Shown: positions 9,436 through 20,144 of the stretch, in pieces
How positions within the stretch are numbered: the first letter of the stretch is position 1
How the letters are laid out: each line of letters begins with the position of its first letter
Source: Micavibrio sp.
Lineage (GTDB): Bacteria; Pseudomonadota; Alphaproteobacteria; Micavibrionales; Micavibrionaceae
Length of the DNA: 64,000 nucleotides
Assembly (NCBI GenBank): GCA_030824805.1
Contig: JAPJRC010000002.1
Coordinates: 51,055-115,054 of the forward strand
Reading direction: 5' to 3'
Notes under the pieces: generated by a model
The model's input: the letters and a program-made list of their open reading frames with translations, nothing else
Told to the model about the DNA's origin: nothing
Database searches by the model: none
Program-made: the position numbers and the translations under genes

Positions 9436-11187
9436 ATGACACACGCCCAAAAGCTTTCCGATCTCCGCGCCGTCCTGAAATCCGAACAGGTGGACGGGTT
9501 TTTAATTCCCAGAGCCGATGAATATCAGGGCGAATATGTGCCTGAAAGTGCGGATCGCATGCGCTGGATTTCCGGCTTTACGGGATCGGCCGGCATCGTG
9601 ATCGTGCTGGCCGACAAGGCGGTCGTGATGAGCGACGGGCGATATACCATTCAATTGAAGCAGCAGATCGATGCTTCTCTGTTCGAAACCGATGATTACA
9701 CCAAAACCACGGCCAGCGACTGGATACTGAAATCGGCGCGCGAAGGCGCGGTCATCGGATACGATCCACGGCTGCACACGCCGCGCGAAATCAAATCGCT
9801 GGCCGAAAAGGGATTGAAGCTGAAGCCGCTGGACGCCAATCCACTGGACGCCGTCTGGAAAGACAGGCCCGCAGCGCCATCCGCCAAGGTGGAATTGTTC
9901 CCGATGTCTTCCGCCGGTGTGTCCGCGCAGGACAAGCTCGATCAGGTGGCGGGTGAGCTCAAATCCAAGAAGCTGGACGCAGCCATCATATCGCTGCCGG
10001 ATTCCATCGCATGGATGCTCAATATACGTTCACATGACATTCCGCATATTCCGGTGGCTTTGTCGTATGCCATCGTTCACAGCGACGGCACGCTTGACTG
10101 GTTTATCGATGGCGGCCGTGTTGATGAAAAGGTGCGCGGCAGTTTCGGCAACCGCGTTTCCATTGTGCCGCCGGAAGGGATCGAACAATCTATCGCCGCG
10201 CTCAAGGGCAGGAAGGTTCTGGTGGACGAACGCCGGACATCCGTGTGGTTCACGGAGCTTTTGAAAAAACATGGCGTGGCATGGGTGGACCAGAAAGATC
10301 CCAGCATCATTTTGAAAGCCCGCAAGAACGAGACCGAGCGACAGTCTATGCGCAACGCGCATATACGCGATGGCGTGGCGGTGACGAAATTCCTGAAATG
10401 GTTGTCCGAAAACGGCGTAGGTAAAACGGAAATCGATATAGAGCAAAAGCTGGAAGAATTCAGACGCGCCGCACCCGAATACCGCGATTCCAGTTTTGAC
10501 ACGATTGCGGGCTTCGGATCGAACGGCGCAATCGTTCATTACCGCGCAACGCCCGCCACAGCCAAGACGCTGGAGAAAGGCAACCTGCTGCTGCTCGATT
10601 CCGGCGCGCAATATGTGGATGGCACCACCGATATCACACGCACGGTCGCAATAGGCGAGCCGACGCGCGAGATGATCGAACGTTTCACGCTGGTGCTGAA
10701 GGCGCATATCGCGGTGGCAACGGCGCGCTTTCCCGTCGGTACGACAGGCGCACAAGTGGATGCGCTGGCGCGTGCGCCGTTGTGGCAGCACAATCTCGAT
10801 TACGCGCACGGCACTGGGCACGGCGTGGGATGTTATCTTTCGGTCCACGAAGAAGCCGCAAGCATTTCGCCGCGTGGCATGGACGCGATAGAAGAGGGGA
10901 TGATCATCTCTAACGAGCCCGGCTATTACAAGGAAGGCGAGTACGGCATTCGCACCGAAAACCTTGTTCTGGCAGTGTCCGATGGGGTTTGCGATGCCAC
11001 AGGCAAGCAGATGCTGGCTTTCGAGACGATCACATTTGTACCGTTCGATATAAAACTTATAGAGCAGGGGCTTCTCAGCGTTGAAGAGAAGAAATGGCTT
11101 GCGGCTTATCACCAAATAGTCTTTTCTAAATTAGAAAATTTGCTGGATCAGGAAACAAAAGACTGGCTTTCCAACCAGCTTGTATAG
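9436..11187 (+). CDS. Xaa-Pro aminopeptidase (M24B family)
   Basis: This cytosolic metalloaminopeptidase removes N-terminal residues preceding proline. The 583 residues form the long, three-domain aminopeptidase P type: two creatinase-like N-terminal domains (about 1-310), the pita-bread catalytic domain (about 315-530) and a C-terminal extension. The two metal-binding Asp are in LLLDSGAQYVDGTTDITRT, the His in HGTGHGVGCYL, and the Glu in ISNEPGYYK and RTENLVL. The start ATG at 9436 follows an AGGA 9 nt upstream. It is divergent from the J-domain gene across a 57-bp gap. Confidence 0.95.
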   Translation: MTHAQKLSDLRAVLKSEQVDGFLIPRADEYQGEYVPESADRMRWISGFTGSAGIVIVLADKAVVMSDGRYTIQLKQQIDASLFETDDYTKTTASDWILKSAREGAVIGYDPRLHTPREIKSLAEKGLKLKPLDANPLDAVWKDRPAAPSAKVELFPMSSAGVSAQDKLDQVAGELKSKKLDAAIISLPDSIAWMLNIRSHDIPHIPVALSYAIVHSDGTLDWFIDGGRVDEKVRGSFGNRVSIVPPEGIEQSIAALKGRKVLVDERRTSVWFTELLKKHGVAWVDQKDPSIILKARKNETERQSMRNAHIRDGVAVTKFLKWLSENGVGKTEIDIEQKLEEFRRAAPEYRDSSFDTIAGFGSNGAIVHYRATPATAKTLEKGNLLLLDSGAQYVDGTTDITRTVAIGEPTREMIERFTLVLKAHIAVATARFPVGTTGAQVDALARAPLWQHNLDYAHGTGHGVGCYLSVHEEAASISPRGMDAIEEGMIISNEPGYYKEGEYGIRTENLVLAVSDGVCDATGKQMLAFETITFVPFDIKLIEQGLLSVEEKKWLAAYHQIVFSKLENLLDQETKDWLSNQLV

Positions 11188-11217
11188 AGTTTAAGACGTT
11201 TTTGTTTGCGGGGGAAA

Positions 11218-12141
11218 ATGCGGTTACGCCACATTTTTACGTCACTGGCTTTGCTGGCAGGGAGCGGGTATACCGCGACCGAAGCCCCTGACAAAATCAC
11301 ACAGCATGCGGCAAATGTGCAAACAAGCGCTGTCGGCCGGACGGATAAAGACCTTTTTACGACAGCATATAAGTCGTTGATAGCGCCGAAACGGGAGCTT
11401 GCGTTAGGGCCATCCGGTTTTTCCGAATTCACACCGAAAACATTCCACATCACAGCACACGCGGAATTCTGCAAACGCTCCGCCAACCATTGCGCTGCAA
11501 ATTATGACACGGATGTCTATATTCCTCTGACACAGCATCTTCTGGATGTTTTGCACAGCGTTAACACCGGGGTGAACAAGTATATAAAACCCAAGCACGA
11601 CAACGAGAACTACGGAGGCGATTATTATACGGTTCCAACGCCTGGCCCCGATGGCAAAGCATACGGGGATTGCGATGACTACGCGCTGACCAAACTCAGC
11701 ATTCTCGAAAAGTTTATCCCGAAGACAGCCATGTCGCTGGCGTTTGTCCATATCTTGAAAAACGGTGAATATGACGGAGCGCACGCAATTCTTGTGGTGC
11801 GGACGTTAAAGGGCGAACTGGTTCTCGATAATCTTTCGGACAAGCTTAAATCGCCGCAGGAAACAGGATATAAATTCATTGGCATGACGGAACCGCACAA
11901 TCAGGCGGCATGGAGGGCTGTTAAGCTTCTAGGATCGGGAGAGCCTGTCCGCGCGATGGATTTTTATACAAGCGCCATGCGCTACAGCGCGACGAAGCCG
12001 CCATTCCTTACACCTCTGGATGAGAGCGTTATCAACGGGATGATCGCGAAACAAACGCTGCCGGCTTATGTGGGCAATCATGCGTTTATGGATGAGGGCC
12101 GGAGGGAAAGGCCCAGCCCTCTCATGGTCGCTCCATCCTAG
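11218..12141 (+). CDS. Transglutaminase-like cysteine proteinase, BTLCP family (DUF920)
   Basis: The 307 residues begin with a signal-like segment (MRLRHIFTSLALLAGS). The catalytic triad of the bacterial transglutaminase-like cysteine proteinases is visible: Cys152 in YGDCDDYALTK, His189 in DGAHAILVVRT and Asp in LVLDNLSD. Family members are periplasmic and often sit with LapD-type or adhesin-secretion genes, none of which is seen here, so the substrate is unknown. The start is the ATG preceded by GCGGGGGAAA; a TTG four codons earlier is also open. It lies 30 nt behind the aminopeptidase gene and ends just before a strong terminator hairpin. Confidence 0.85.
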   Translation: MRLRHIFTSLALLAGSGYTATEAPDKITQHAANVQTSAVGRTDKDLFTTAYKSLIAPKRELALGPSGFSEFTPKTFHITAHAEFCKRSANHCAANYDTDVYIPLTQHLLDVLHSVNTGVNKYIKPKHDNENYGGDYYTVPTPGPDGKAYGDCDDYALTKLSILEKFIPKTAMSLAFVHILKNGEYDGAHAILVVRTLKGELVLDNLSDKLKSPQETGYKFIGMTEPHNQAAWRAVKLLGSGEPVRAMDFYTSAMRYSATKPPFLTPLDESVINGMIAKQTLPAYVGNHAFMDEGRRERPSPLMVAPS

Positions 12142-12148
12142 AAACACA

Positions 12149-12170
12149 AAACCGCCCGGAAGGGCGGTTT
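12149..12170. terminator. Bidirectional intrinsic terminator between the BTLCP gene and rpsU
   Basis: A perfect 9-bp stem AAACCGCCC / GGGCGGTTT encloses the tetraloop GGAA. Its A-rich left and T-rich right flanks give a U run in either direction. It lies between the convergent BTLCP and rpsU genes and can end both transcripts. Confidence 0.88.
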
Positions 12171-12196
12171 CGATTTGGTAGACTAAGGCTGTACGC

Positions 12197-12397
12197 TTAG
12201 TCGCGGTCTTTGCGCTTGCGCTCGACTTTTCTCCAGCGGCGGACTGCTTCCGACTTCTCGCGCTTCTTCTTTTCAGAAGGCTTCTCGTAGTCGCGGCGCA
12301 GCTTCATCTCGCGGAAAATGCCTTCGCGCTGCATTTTCTTTTTCAGAACGCGCAGGGCCTGCTCGACATTGTTATCGCGTACGGACACTGTAACCAA
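12197..12397 (-). CDS. rpsU: 30S ribosomal protein bS21
   Basis: This is the small-subunit protein S21, 66 residues, with the typical [20 protein letters not shown] opening and a highly basic C-terminus ([20 protein letters not shown]). The only start that fits the family is a TTG at 12397, which follows AGGTGA at a spacing of 6. An initiator TTG is unusual for a ribosomal protein. It ends at the bidirectional hairpin and is divergent from the gamma-glutamyltransferase gene. Confidence 0.95.
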   Translation of the reverse strand: MVTVSVRDNNVEQALRVLKKKMQREGIFREMKLRRDYEKPSEKKKREKSEAVRRWRKVERKRKDRD

Positions 12398-12492
12398 ATC
12401 AAATCACCTCTTTCTCTTTTTCAAATTGCATGGGCTAAACCATGCATATAGGCTGCTTTCCTACAGACAATGCTGTGGAATTGCAAGCGCTT

Positions 12493-14283
12493 ATGATTAA
12501 TAAGAAAATCGATTATAGCAAAAAATCCGTGCTCCGGCAATGGGTTATGCTGACATTGGCCCTTATTGTCCTGCCGATTCAACAGGTTAACGCGCAAAAC
12601 AATGCGCCTGCCAATCCGGAAATCGCTACCCCCGTATTGTCCAATACCGCCAAGACGGCCTATGGCGCGCGTATTATGGTGGTAACCGCACATCCCGAAG
12701 CAACGCGTGTGGGATATGAGGTTCTGAAGAGCGGGGGCAGCGCGGCGGATGCCGCCGTGGCTGTTCAGTTGGTGCTGGGGCTCGTCGAGCCGCAATCGTC
12801 CGGCTTGGGCGGGGGCGGGTTTGCGCTGTTTTACGATGCCAAGACCAAACAGGTGCATAGCTTCGACGGCCGGGAGACGGCACCGTCACAGGCGGGGCAA
12901 TATCTGTTCCGTGGTGAAGACGGCAAGCCGATGGAATTCTACGATGCGGCCATTGGCGGACGCTCGGTGGGCACGCCCGGCACGGTGCGTCTTCTCGAAA
13001 CCCTGCACCAGCGTTTCGGCGTGAAGCCATGGCGCGATCTGTTTTCGCCCGCCATCACGCTTGCGGAAACGGGATTTACTGTCACACCGCGCCTTGCCGC
13101 GATGGTGGAGCATGATTATGACCGCTTGCGCGAATTCACGGCGACACAGTTGTATTTCATTCCCGACACCATAACGCCGATCAACGCTAGCGGACGCTTG
13201 TCCAATCCCGCATACGCCCACACGTTGCGCAAAATCGCAATGGAAGGGGCTGATGCGTTCTACAATGGCGGCATTGCGGAAAGCGTTGTGAAGCTGGTGC
13301 GCGAGGACACGTATAATCCGGGTCTTCTATCCATCGAAGACTTTTCCAATTACAAAGTGATCGAACGCAAGACGGTGTGCGGCAAATACCGCGCGCATCT
13401 GATCTGCACGATGGGGGAGCCTTCTTCCGGCGGGCTTATGCTGCTGGCTGCGCTTGGCATGCTCGAGCATTTCGATCTGGCAACGCAGGGTGCGCTCAGC
13501 GTGAAAAACTGGCACCTGATCTCCGAAGCGTCGCGCCTCGCATTCGCCGACAGGAATTATTACATGGCCGACCCGCACTATGTTCAGTCGCCGGGTGAGC
13601 GTCTTGTCAGCCCGATGTATCTGGCGGAGCGTGCCGCGCTGATCAACCCCGATGCCCCAAATAAAAAGGTGATGCCGGGCATCCCTCCGGGATGGGAGAA
13701 ACACTTGCCTGCGAAGGAGCCTGTTTATCCCAAGCCGCCAGGCACCACGAATATTTCCATCGTCGATGCGGCGGGCAATATCGTTTCCATGACATCGAGC
13801 GTGGAAGATGCGTTCGGATCGCGCATGATGGCGCAGGGTTTTATCCTGAACAACCAGTTGACGGATTTCTCGTTCGTGCCGGAAGTGGACGGCAAGCCTG
13901 TCGCAAACCGCGTGGAAGGCGGGAAGCGCCCGCGTTCCACGATGACTCCTGTTATCATGTTCGCGCCGGATGGAAAGCCTATGCTCGTGATCGGCTCTGC
14001 GGGCGGCAGCGCGATCATGGGATATGTTCTGGAGCGCATCATCGGCATTGTCGATTGGAAACAGGACGTGGCGAGCGCCTTGGCTGCGCCGAATATCCTC
14101 AACCGCGGACAGGAAATTGAACTGGAAGAAGATGCTGCCGATATGATCGAGCCTTTGCGCGCCATGGGACATCCGGTCGAGATGAAAGAGCTTAACAGCG
14201 GTCTGACCGCAATTCATATCCAGAACGGAACCATGACCGGTGCGGCGGACCCACGCCGCGAAGGCACCGCGATGGGCGAATAA
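12493..14283 (+). CDS. ggt: Gamma-glutamyltransferase (periplasmic, self-processing)
   Basis: This enzyme hydrolyses or transfers the gamma-glutamyl group of glutathione in the periplasm. From the ATG at 12493 the 596 residues start with a signal peptide (basic KKIDYSKK, a hydrophobic LTLALIVLP core, cleavage near VNA-QN). An earlier ATG at 12442 would add 17 non-signal-like residues. The self-cleavage site is expected before the first Thr of TTNISIVDAAGN, which becomes the nucleophile of the small subunit. The oxyanion region follows in the Gly-rich stretch (AGGSAIMGYV). The large-subunit glutathione-binding region has GLGGGGFALFYD and FDGRETAP. Confidence 0.94.
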   Translation: MINKKIDYSKKSVLRQWVMLTLALIVLPIQQVNAQNNAPANPEIATPVLSNTAKTAYGARIMVVTAHPEATRVGYEVLKSGGSAADAAVAVQLVLGLVEPQSSGLGGGGFALFYDAKTKQVHSFDGRETAPSQAGQYLFRGEDGKPMEFYDAAIGGRSVGTPGTVRLLETLHQRFGVKPWRDLFSPAITLAETGFTVTPRLAAMVEHDYDRLREFTATQLYFIPDTITPINASGRLSNPAYAHTLRKIAMEGADAFYNGGIAESVVKLVREDTYNPGLLSIEDFSNYKVIERKTVCGKYRAHLICTMGEPSSGGLMLLAALGMLEHFDLATQGALSVKNWHLISEASRLAFADRNYYMADPHYVQSPGERLVSPMYLAERAALINPDAPNKKVMPGIPPGWEKHLPAKEPVYPKPPGTTNISIVDAAGNIVSMTSSVEDAFGSRMMAQGFILNNQLTDFSFVPEVDGKPVANRVEGGKRPRSTMTPVIMFAPDGKPMLVIGSAGGSAIMGYVLERIIGIVDWKQDVASALAAPNILNRGQEIELEEDAADMIEPLRAMGHPVEMKELNSGLTAIHIQNGTMTGAADPRREGTAMGE

Positions 14284-14305
14284 TTTTTTAGAAAGAGAGA
14301 TTGCA

Positions 14306-15096
14306 ATGTCATCCAAACCCGGCGTGTTCGCGCTTTCAAAACAGGCTTCGGAATTTGTGTTTCCGAACATGAAGCTTTTTTTCCAGCACGCGAAGATAGT
14401 GTTGCCGCTTTTGCTGGCGATAGATCTGGGAGGGCGTTTTCTTCCGCTGCTTGGCGAAACGATCGCTATTGCAGGTGCCTATGGGTTGATGGTCGTCATG
14501 ATATTCCTCTATGCGTGTTTCGCGCTTGGCTGGCATCGGTCCTCGCTGAACGGGGCCGATCCTTCGAATGAAAGAAACCCTTTTAATCTATCCGGTGACG
14601 ACTGGAAATTTATCGGGCTGTTCATGGCCGTAACACTGGTCTTCGGTCTTGCAATGGAGGCTTTGACGTATTTTCTTGAACATATCATCCAGCCTATGGG
14701 GCCTAGTGTCCAGATCGCGGGCTCCATCGGCGTTATGATCGTTATGGGTTACTTTCTATATCTGTTCATCCGTGCATCATTCCTGTTTCCGGCCAAATCT
14801 GTTGGATATGCGCTCAGCTGGAAAGACACGAAGACCGCGTCCAAAGGTATGTACTGGCCGATCATTGGATCGAGCATCATCTTCTGGCTGATCTTTATTG
14901 TGGCTTTTGTCGTCTATCTGTTCGTGGCCGGTTTCATCACCACGATAGGCGCGCAGGATGCAGAGATCGGGCGCACGCAGGGAATCTTGATGGAGTTTGT
15001 TCTGGGTATGCCCGTGGCCATCGCCGCCTTGATCGTGGTGGCTCTGTCGATCTCCGCATTAAGCCGCGCCTATCAATGGGGCATTCAGAACAACAG

Positions 15097-15100
<4 letters not shown>
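14306..15100 (+). CDS. Multi-pass membrane protein, unknown function
   Basis: The 264 residues contain about six hydrophobic segments (roughly at 30-50, 60-75, 105-125, 145-170, 195-225 and 235-255) and a short N-terminal cytoplasmic stretch. The start ATG at 14306 follows AAGAGAGA. It is 22 nt downstream of ggt and probably co-transcribed. I recognise no transporter or enzyme signature; the general look is that of hypothetical alphaproteobacterial six-helix membrane proteins. Its stop overlaps the convergent yejF stop through the shared tetranucleotide TTAA. Confidence 0.8.
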
Positions 15101-16716
<1,616 letters not shown>

Positions 16717-16777
16717 AAAAGGGTTTTAGCAGGAAAAGGCCGCATTCCATAGAGGATAGGCCGCCTTTTCCCCAAAA

Positions 16778-17455
16778 CTACGGTTTAACCATGCGGAAAA
16801 GCACGAAGTTCTCGAAATAGTAGGTCAGCTTCTCATAGAAATGCTCGTAATAGCGGCTGGCCGGATTGTAGTTCAGGAAGCCACGGCAAGGCATTTTCTG
16901 GGCGAAGACCTTGAAACCTTCGTCGGCAAAAGCAGCGGCTATGCTTTCGGCACTGTAATTTTGCGGTGGAACGGGTGAAAACTCCGAAACTATTTTATGC
17001 CAGCGTGGCCACATCGGATTTTCGGTATGCGCCCCCAAGGCTATGTAATAGGCGCCGCCGGGTTTCAGGGCTGCGAACATTTGCTTTGCGTGCGCGTTCA
17101 GATCCGGGATCAGGTATAAAACCTCGTGGCTGAAGGCGAGGTCGAACGATTTTCCCGGCGTCCTCGGATCGCCAGAGACGGCATAGGAGATGGGTTCCTG
17201 CCTGATACGGGATTTTGCCTTTTCGATCGTATCGGCGGCAAGGTCTATGCCGATAGCGGATTTGAAAGGTTTCTGCGCGTATAGCTGGCGCAGGAAGTTC
17301 CCCTGGTTGCATCCGAAATCCAGCACGTCATATCTGGAAATATCGTCCTCAACCATGTGATCGATGATCGCCTGCCACGATACGATATGGCTGTCGCCCA
17401 TCGATTCATCGTCTTCAACGGTTCCTGTCCATGATTTGTAAGCTGCTTGTGTCAT
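16778..17455 (-). CDS. Class I SAM-dependent methyltransferase
   Basis: The 225 residues have a Rossmann-type methyltransferase core: motif I VLDFGCNQGNFL (about 43-54), an acidic end of strand 2 in IGIDLAADTIEKA, and SFDLAFSHEVLYLIPD followed by LKPGGAYYIALG. The C-terminus is aromatic rich and not diagnostic, so the substrate is unknown. The start ATG at 17455 lies 1 nt after the stop of the upstream gene, so it is the last gene of a three-gene operon behind Fur-box-like sites. A longer frame starting further upstream would read into that gene and is rejected. Confidence 0.87.
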   Translation of the reverse strand: MTQAAYKSWTGTVEDDESMGDSHIVSWQAIIDHMVEDDISRYDVLDFGCNQGNFLRQLYAQKPFKSAIGIDLAADTIEKAKSRIRQEPISYAVSGDPRTPGKSFDLAFSHEVLYLIPDLNAHAKQMFAALKPGGAYYIALGAHTENPMWPRWHKIVSEFSPVPPQNYSAESIAAAFADEGFKVFAQKMPCRGFLNYNPASRYYEHFYEKLTYYFENFVLFRMVKP

Positions 17456-17456
17456 C

Positions 17457-18701
17457 TTAAAACATCTGTCCTGCTGGGCATACTGGTACGAACTGATAGC
17501 CGCCTTTTTCCTGTAGCGGGGCAAAACGGCCGATGGCGGTGCCGGATGTGTAGGCCCATGCCGGCAGTGCGTGCGTGATCTCAGCGTGATTTTCTTTCTG
17601 GACGATCATGCGCGTGCCTGCGCTGGCGATGTCTTCGTCGCTGCGGCCCGCTTTGGCCAGTTCACGAACTCTTTCCGGCAGTCGGTCATGGAAATCCTCA
17701 CCTGCGGCATGTTGCAGATATTGCAACGCGACGCGGCCTATATCAAGCGGATTAAGTTTCGGCAGATCCGCCACGCTGTCGGCGGCTTTGCCCGAACTTG
17801 CAAAGGCGAATCCGTTGATCATGGCGCGCTCCACCGTTGCTTCGCGCGCGTGAGGATTGTCGTAGATGCCGTTGTCGACGATACCGGGCGCCACTTCGAT
17901 GCAGTGGGTTTTCTTGTGCGGAATGTGGAAATTGATTTCCTGCGCTAGCGTCTGGACATAGTTGGTGGAAATCTGCTTGTGTGCGGCATCGGCCAGCAGA
18001 TTGCCGCCGACGCGTTGCGCTGCCAGAGCCGTGAGGGAGAGTACGCGCAATGAGTCCTGATCCGTATTGGCCATAAGGTCATAGGCGATGAGCGACATGC
18101 GGTGGTAGAAGGTTGCGCGTTTTGCCACGGCGTTGATAACGGTTTCGACATTTTCGTCATAGATGGGCTTGAACGGCTGGTCTATGCCTGCCGCAAAAGA
18201 TTCATACAGCGCGAGATCGACGCGGGCGATCGGTTTTTTGTTCGAAACGCCGGAAGCGGCTTCGTAGAATTTGCTCGTCAGCTTGTTGTCATCCGTTGCG
18301 AGCGGAATGATTTGCAAACGTTCATAGCCCGGTAATTCGGAGAAGATGGCTTTGACGCGTGCAACGGCATCCGGCTTCACCTGCATAACAATTTCATGCT
18401 TTGTGTCTTCGAGCATCACGGCAACGAAAGCGGCGGACTGGTTGAGCATGTAAACGCCGTTGCCTGCCTTTGCGATAGCCTTGGTATCGGTCATCGTGTG
18501 TTTTTCGGTGTCGAATTGCTCCGCATTCACGCCTGTAACGAATACCAGAGGCACGGCATTTTCATTTTCGGGTTGCAGCTTGATCTTATCGTGGTTGTCG
18601 AAGCCAAGACCGGAGAGTTTTTTACGGACTCCGGCAAGGTGAAATTGGGAACGGGCTTCGTGGAAAGCTTCGTTGGTCAGCGAGGCGGCTGGTTGGGTCA
18701 T
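17457..18701 (-). CDS. Unknown protein with a weakly SDR-like C-terminal half
   Basis: I do not recognise this 414-residue protein firmly. A stretch around 220-290 resembles the back half of a short-chain dehydrogenase: SLRVLSLTALAAQRVGGN, then AAHKQISTNYVQTLAQE, then CIEVAPGIVDNGIYD, which looks like the SDR PG-x-V/T turn. If that alignment is right, the catalytic Tyr of YxxxK is Asp (DAAHK, Lys about 242), and no clear TGxxxGxG cofactor loop is visible (only PLVFVTGVNAEQ near 53). It may be a non-catalytic SDR-like fold. It is in the operon between the 91-residue gene and the methyltransferase. Confidence 0.75.
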   Translation of the reverse strand: MTQPAASLTNEAFHEARSQFHLAGVRKKLSGLGFDNHDKIKLQPENENAVPLVFVTGVNAEQFDTEKHTMTDTKAIAKAGNGVYMLNQSAAFVAVMLEDTKHEIVMQVKPDAVARVKAIFSELPGYERLQIIPLATDDNKLTSKFYEAASGVSNKKPIARVDLALYESFAAGIDQPFKPIYDENVETVINAVAKRATFYHRMSLIAYDLMANTDQDSLRVLSLTALAAQRVGGNLLADAAHKQISTNYVQTLAQEINFHIPHKKTHCIEVAPGIVDNGIYDNPHAREATVERAMINGFAFASSGKAADSVADLPKLNPLDIGRVALQYLQHAAGEDFHDRLPERVRELAKAGRSDEDIASAGTRMIVQKENHAEITHALPAWAYTSGTAIGRFAPLQEKGGYQFVPVCPAGQMF

Positions 18702-18766
18702 GGTTTGATCTTTCGTATCTGGCACGAGATGCGGGACGGGCAGGAGCTTTAACACCGCGTTGTCGC

Positions 18767-19042
18767 TTAGTGCTGGAGGTTGGGGCTGTAGGTGAGGGTG
18801 CAGACGAGTGCCATCTGCTTCTGTTTTGCCTGATCGATATAATGAAGAATGGCGGCCTGTGCGGCGGGGCAGGAGCCAACAGTCATCGCGTTTGCGATCC
18901 CCTGACCGACTTCGCGCGCTATCTTGGGTGTTTCGGCCTCAACTTTTATGTGAAGTTCATTCGGCCCTAGATGGGAATATTGCCTGCCTTCGCCACCGGC
19001 GGCGAAGGGGAAGTCGCTTGATAATTTATATTCTATTGTCAT
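18767..19042 (-). CDS. Small protein of unknown function, first gene of a Fur-box operon
   Basis: The 91 residues start from an ATG with only a weak upstream purine run. The protein is mixed charged and helical in its second half (TPKIAREVGQGIANAM, AAILHYIDQAKQKQM), has one Cys pair separated widely (VGSCPAA, LVCTLTY), and no signal peptide or membrane segment. No family is recognised. It is the promoter-proximal gene of an operon with the SDR-like gene (65 nt downstream) and the methyltransferase. Two Fur-box-like palindromes lie 40-105 bp upstream, so it is likely iron regulated. Confidence 0.7.
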   Translation of the reverse strand: MTIEYKLSSDFPFAAGGEGRQYSHLGPNELHIKVEAETPKIAREVGQGIANAMTVGSCPAAQAAILHYIDQAKQKQMALVCTLTYSPNLQH

Positions 19043-19083
19043 TTTTACACGCCCTTTTTGGTGCCGTTATCAGGCTCCGTTAA

Positions 19084-19110
19084 TTGAGAGTGATTATCAG
19101 TTACTCTCAA
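19084..19110. promoter_or_regulatory. Fur-box-like inverted repeat 1
   Basis: Perfect 8-bp arms TTGAGAGT / ACTCTCAA flank an 11-base centre that begins GATTATCA, so the site contains the palindromic core TGATTATCA seen in Fur boxes. It is about 40 bp upstream of the 91-residue gene, a position suited to promoter control. The identity of the regulator (Fur, Mur or Irr type) is inferred from the core only. Confidence 0.55.
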
Positions 19111-19130
19111 GCGGCTGGGGCGTCAATAGT

Positions 19131-19149
19131 GAAAATGATAATCGTTCGC
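19131..19149. promoter_or_regulatory. Fur-box-like site 2
   Basis: The core AATGATAATCGTT (19134-19146) differs by one base from the AATGATAATCATT half of the classical Fur consensus. It lies 24 bp from the first site and between the 91-residue gene and the end of the BrkB-type gene. Two adjacent sites with the same GAT-A/T-ATC core make chance less likely. Confidence 0.5.
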
Positions 19150-19190
19150 AATAAATTCACAAGCGAAAATTATGTAAAAATAAAGGGTTG

Positions 19191-20078
19191 TCAGGCTTTT
19201 TCGAGATGTTCGAAATCGACTGTAGGGCGATCGTTTTTTTCGGGAACGTGAAAAGCCGCATTCACTTCCGCGCCTAGTAGAATGGTCAGAGCGCTAAGCC
19301 AGAACCATAAAAGCAGCACAGCGACAGCGCCCAATGATCCATAGGTTTCATTGTAATTGCCGAAGTTGGATACGAACAGTGAGAAGAGGGATGATCCACC
19401 GATCCAGAACAGCGTGGCGACGACAGCGCCCCAGCTGACCCAGCGCCATCTATGCCCTGTGTGATCGGGCGCGAAATGATAGAGCATTTGCAGTCCAACA
19501 ACGGCGCTTAGCAACAGCAGCGGCCAGCGCAATGTTAAAAGCCATACCGTAATCGGCTCTGGCATGTGAATGATGTTGAAGAACGCGGGCATCAGCGCAA
19601 TAAGCGTCAGCGCGAACAGCATGTAGACCATCATGACAAAAGTGAGCATGAAGGCCGTGTAGTTCAGCACCAGAATGTTGCGGCGTTCCTTGAGATTATA
19701 GGCAACATTCAAGCCTTGGATAAGTGCGCTGACGCCCTTGGTCGTGCTGTATATGGCCAATACCACACCGACGATAAAACCCAGCCCGAGCGCGGCGCCA
19801 TCGGAAGAAGCGATGGAGGCCGCCTGATCGGCGAGTATCTTTAAAGATTCCGGCGGCAGGAACTGGTCGAGATGGCTGAGCTGTTCCGGAATAAAGGCGG
19901 GGTCGGAAAAAAGCCCGTAAAGCGAAATCAATGCGGCTATAGCAGGAAAGGCCGCCATAAAGAAATAGAATGCAACGCCCGCAGCCAGCAGGCCGATATA
20001 ATCGTCGCTAATGTTCTGGAACAGACGCAGAAAATACTGCACCCAGGGTTTTTCCATCAATTGCTTAAAAAATTCCAT
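19191..20078 (-). CDS. YihY/BrkB family inner-membrane protein
   Basis: The 295 residues have about six transmembrane helices (roughly 25-50, 85-110, 130-155, 175-200, 205-225 and 240-265) and the family features AAGVAFYFFMAAFPAI near 35 and the later Gly/Ala-rich helix LGAVAVLLLWFWLSA near 250. BrkB-type proteins are inner-membrane proteins of unclear transport or envelope role, formerly mislabelled RNase BN. Two starts are close: the ATG at 20078 and a TTG at 20084, the latter better spaced from AGAGG. The C-terminal tail is charged. Confidence 0.9.
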   Translation of the reverse strand: MEFFKQLMEKPWVQYFLRLFQNISDDYIGLLAAGVAFYFFMAAFPAIAALISLYGLFSDPAFIPEQLSHLDQFLPPESLKILADQAASIASSDGAALGLGFIVGVVLAIYSTTKGVSALIQGLNVAYNLKERRNILVLNYTAFMLTFVMMVYMLFALTLIALMPAFFNIIHMPEPITVWLLTLRWPLLLLSAVVGLQMLYHFAPDHTGHRWRWVSWGAVVATLFWIGGSSLFSLFVSNFGNYNETYGSLGAVAVLLLWFWLSALTILLGAEVNAAFHVPEKNDRPTVDFEHLEKA

Positions 20079-20144
20079 GTCCAAGTCTACCTCTATCAGA
20101 AGTAAACGAACAGGGCGCGCAATGGTTCATCCTGAAATGAGGCT

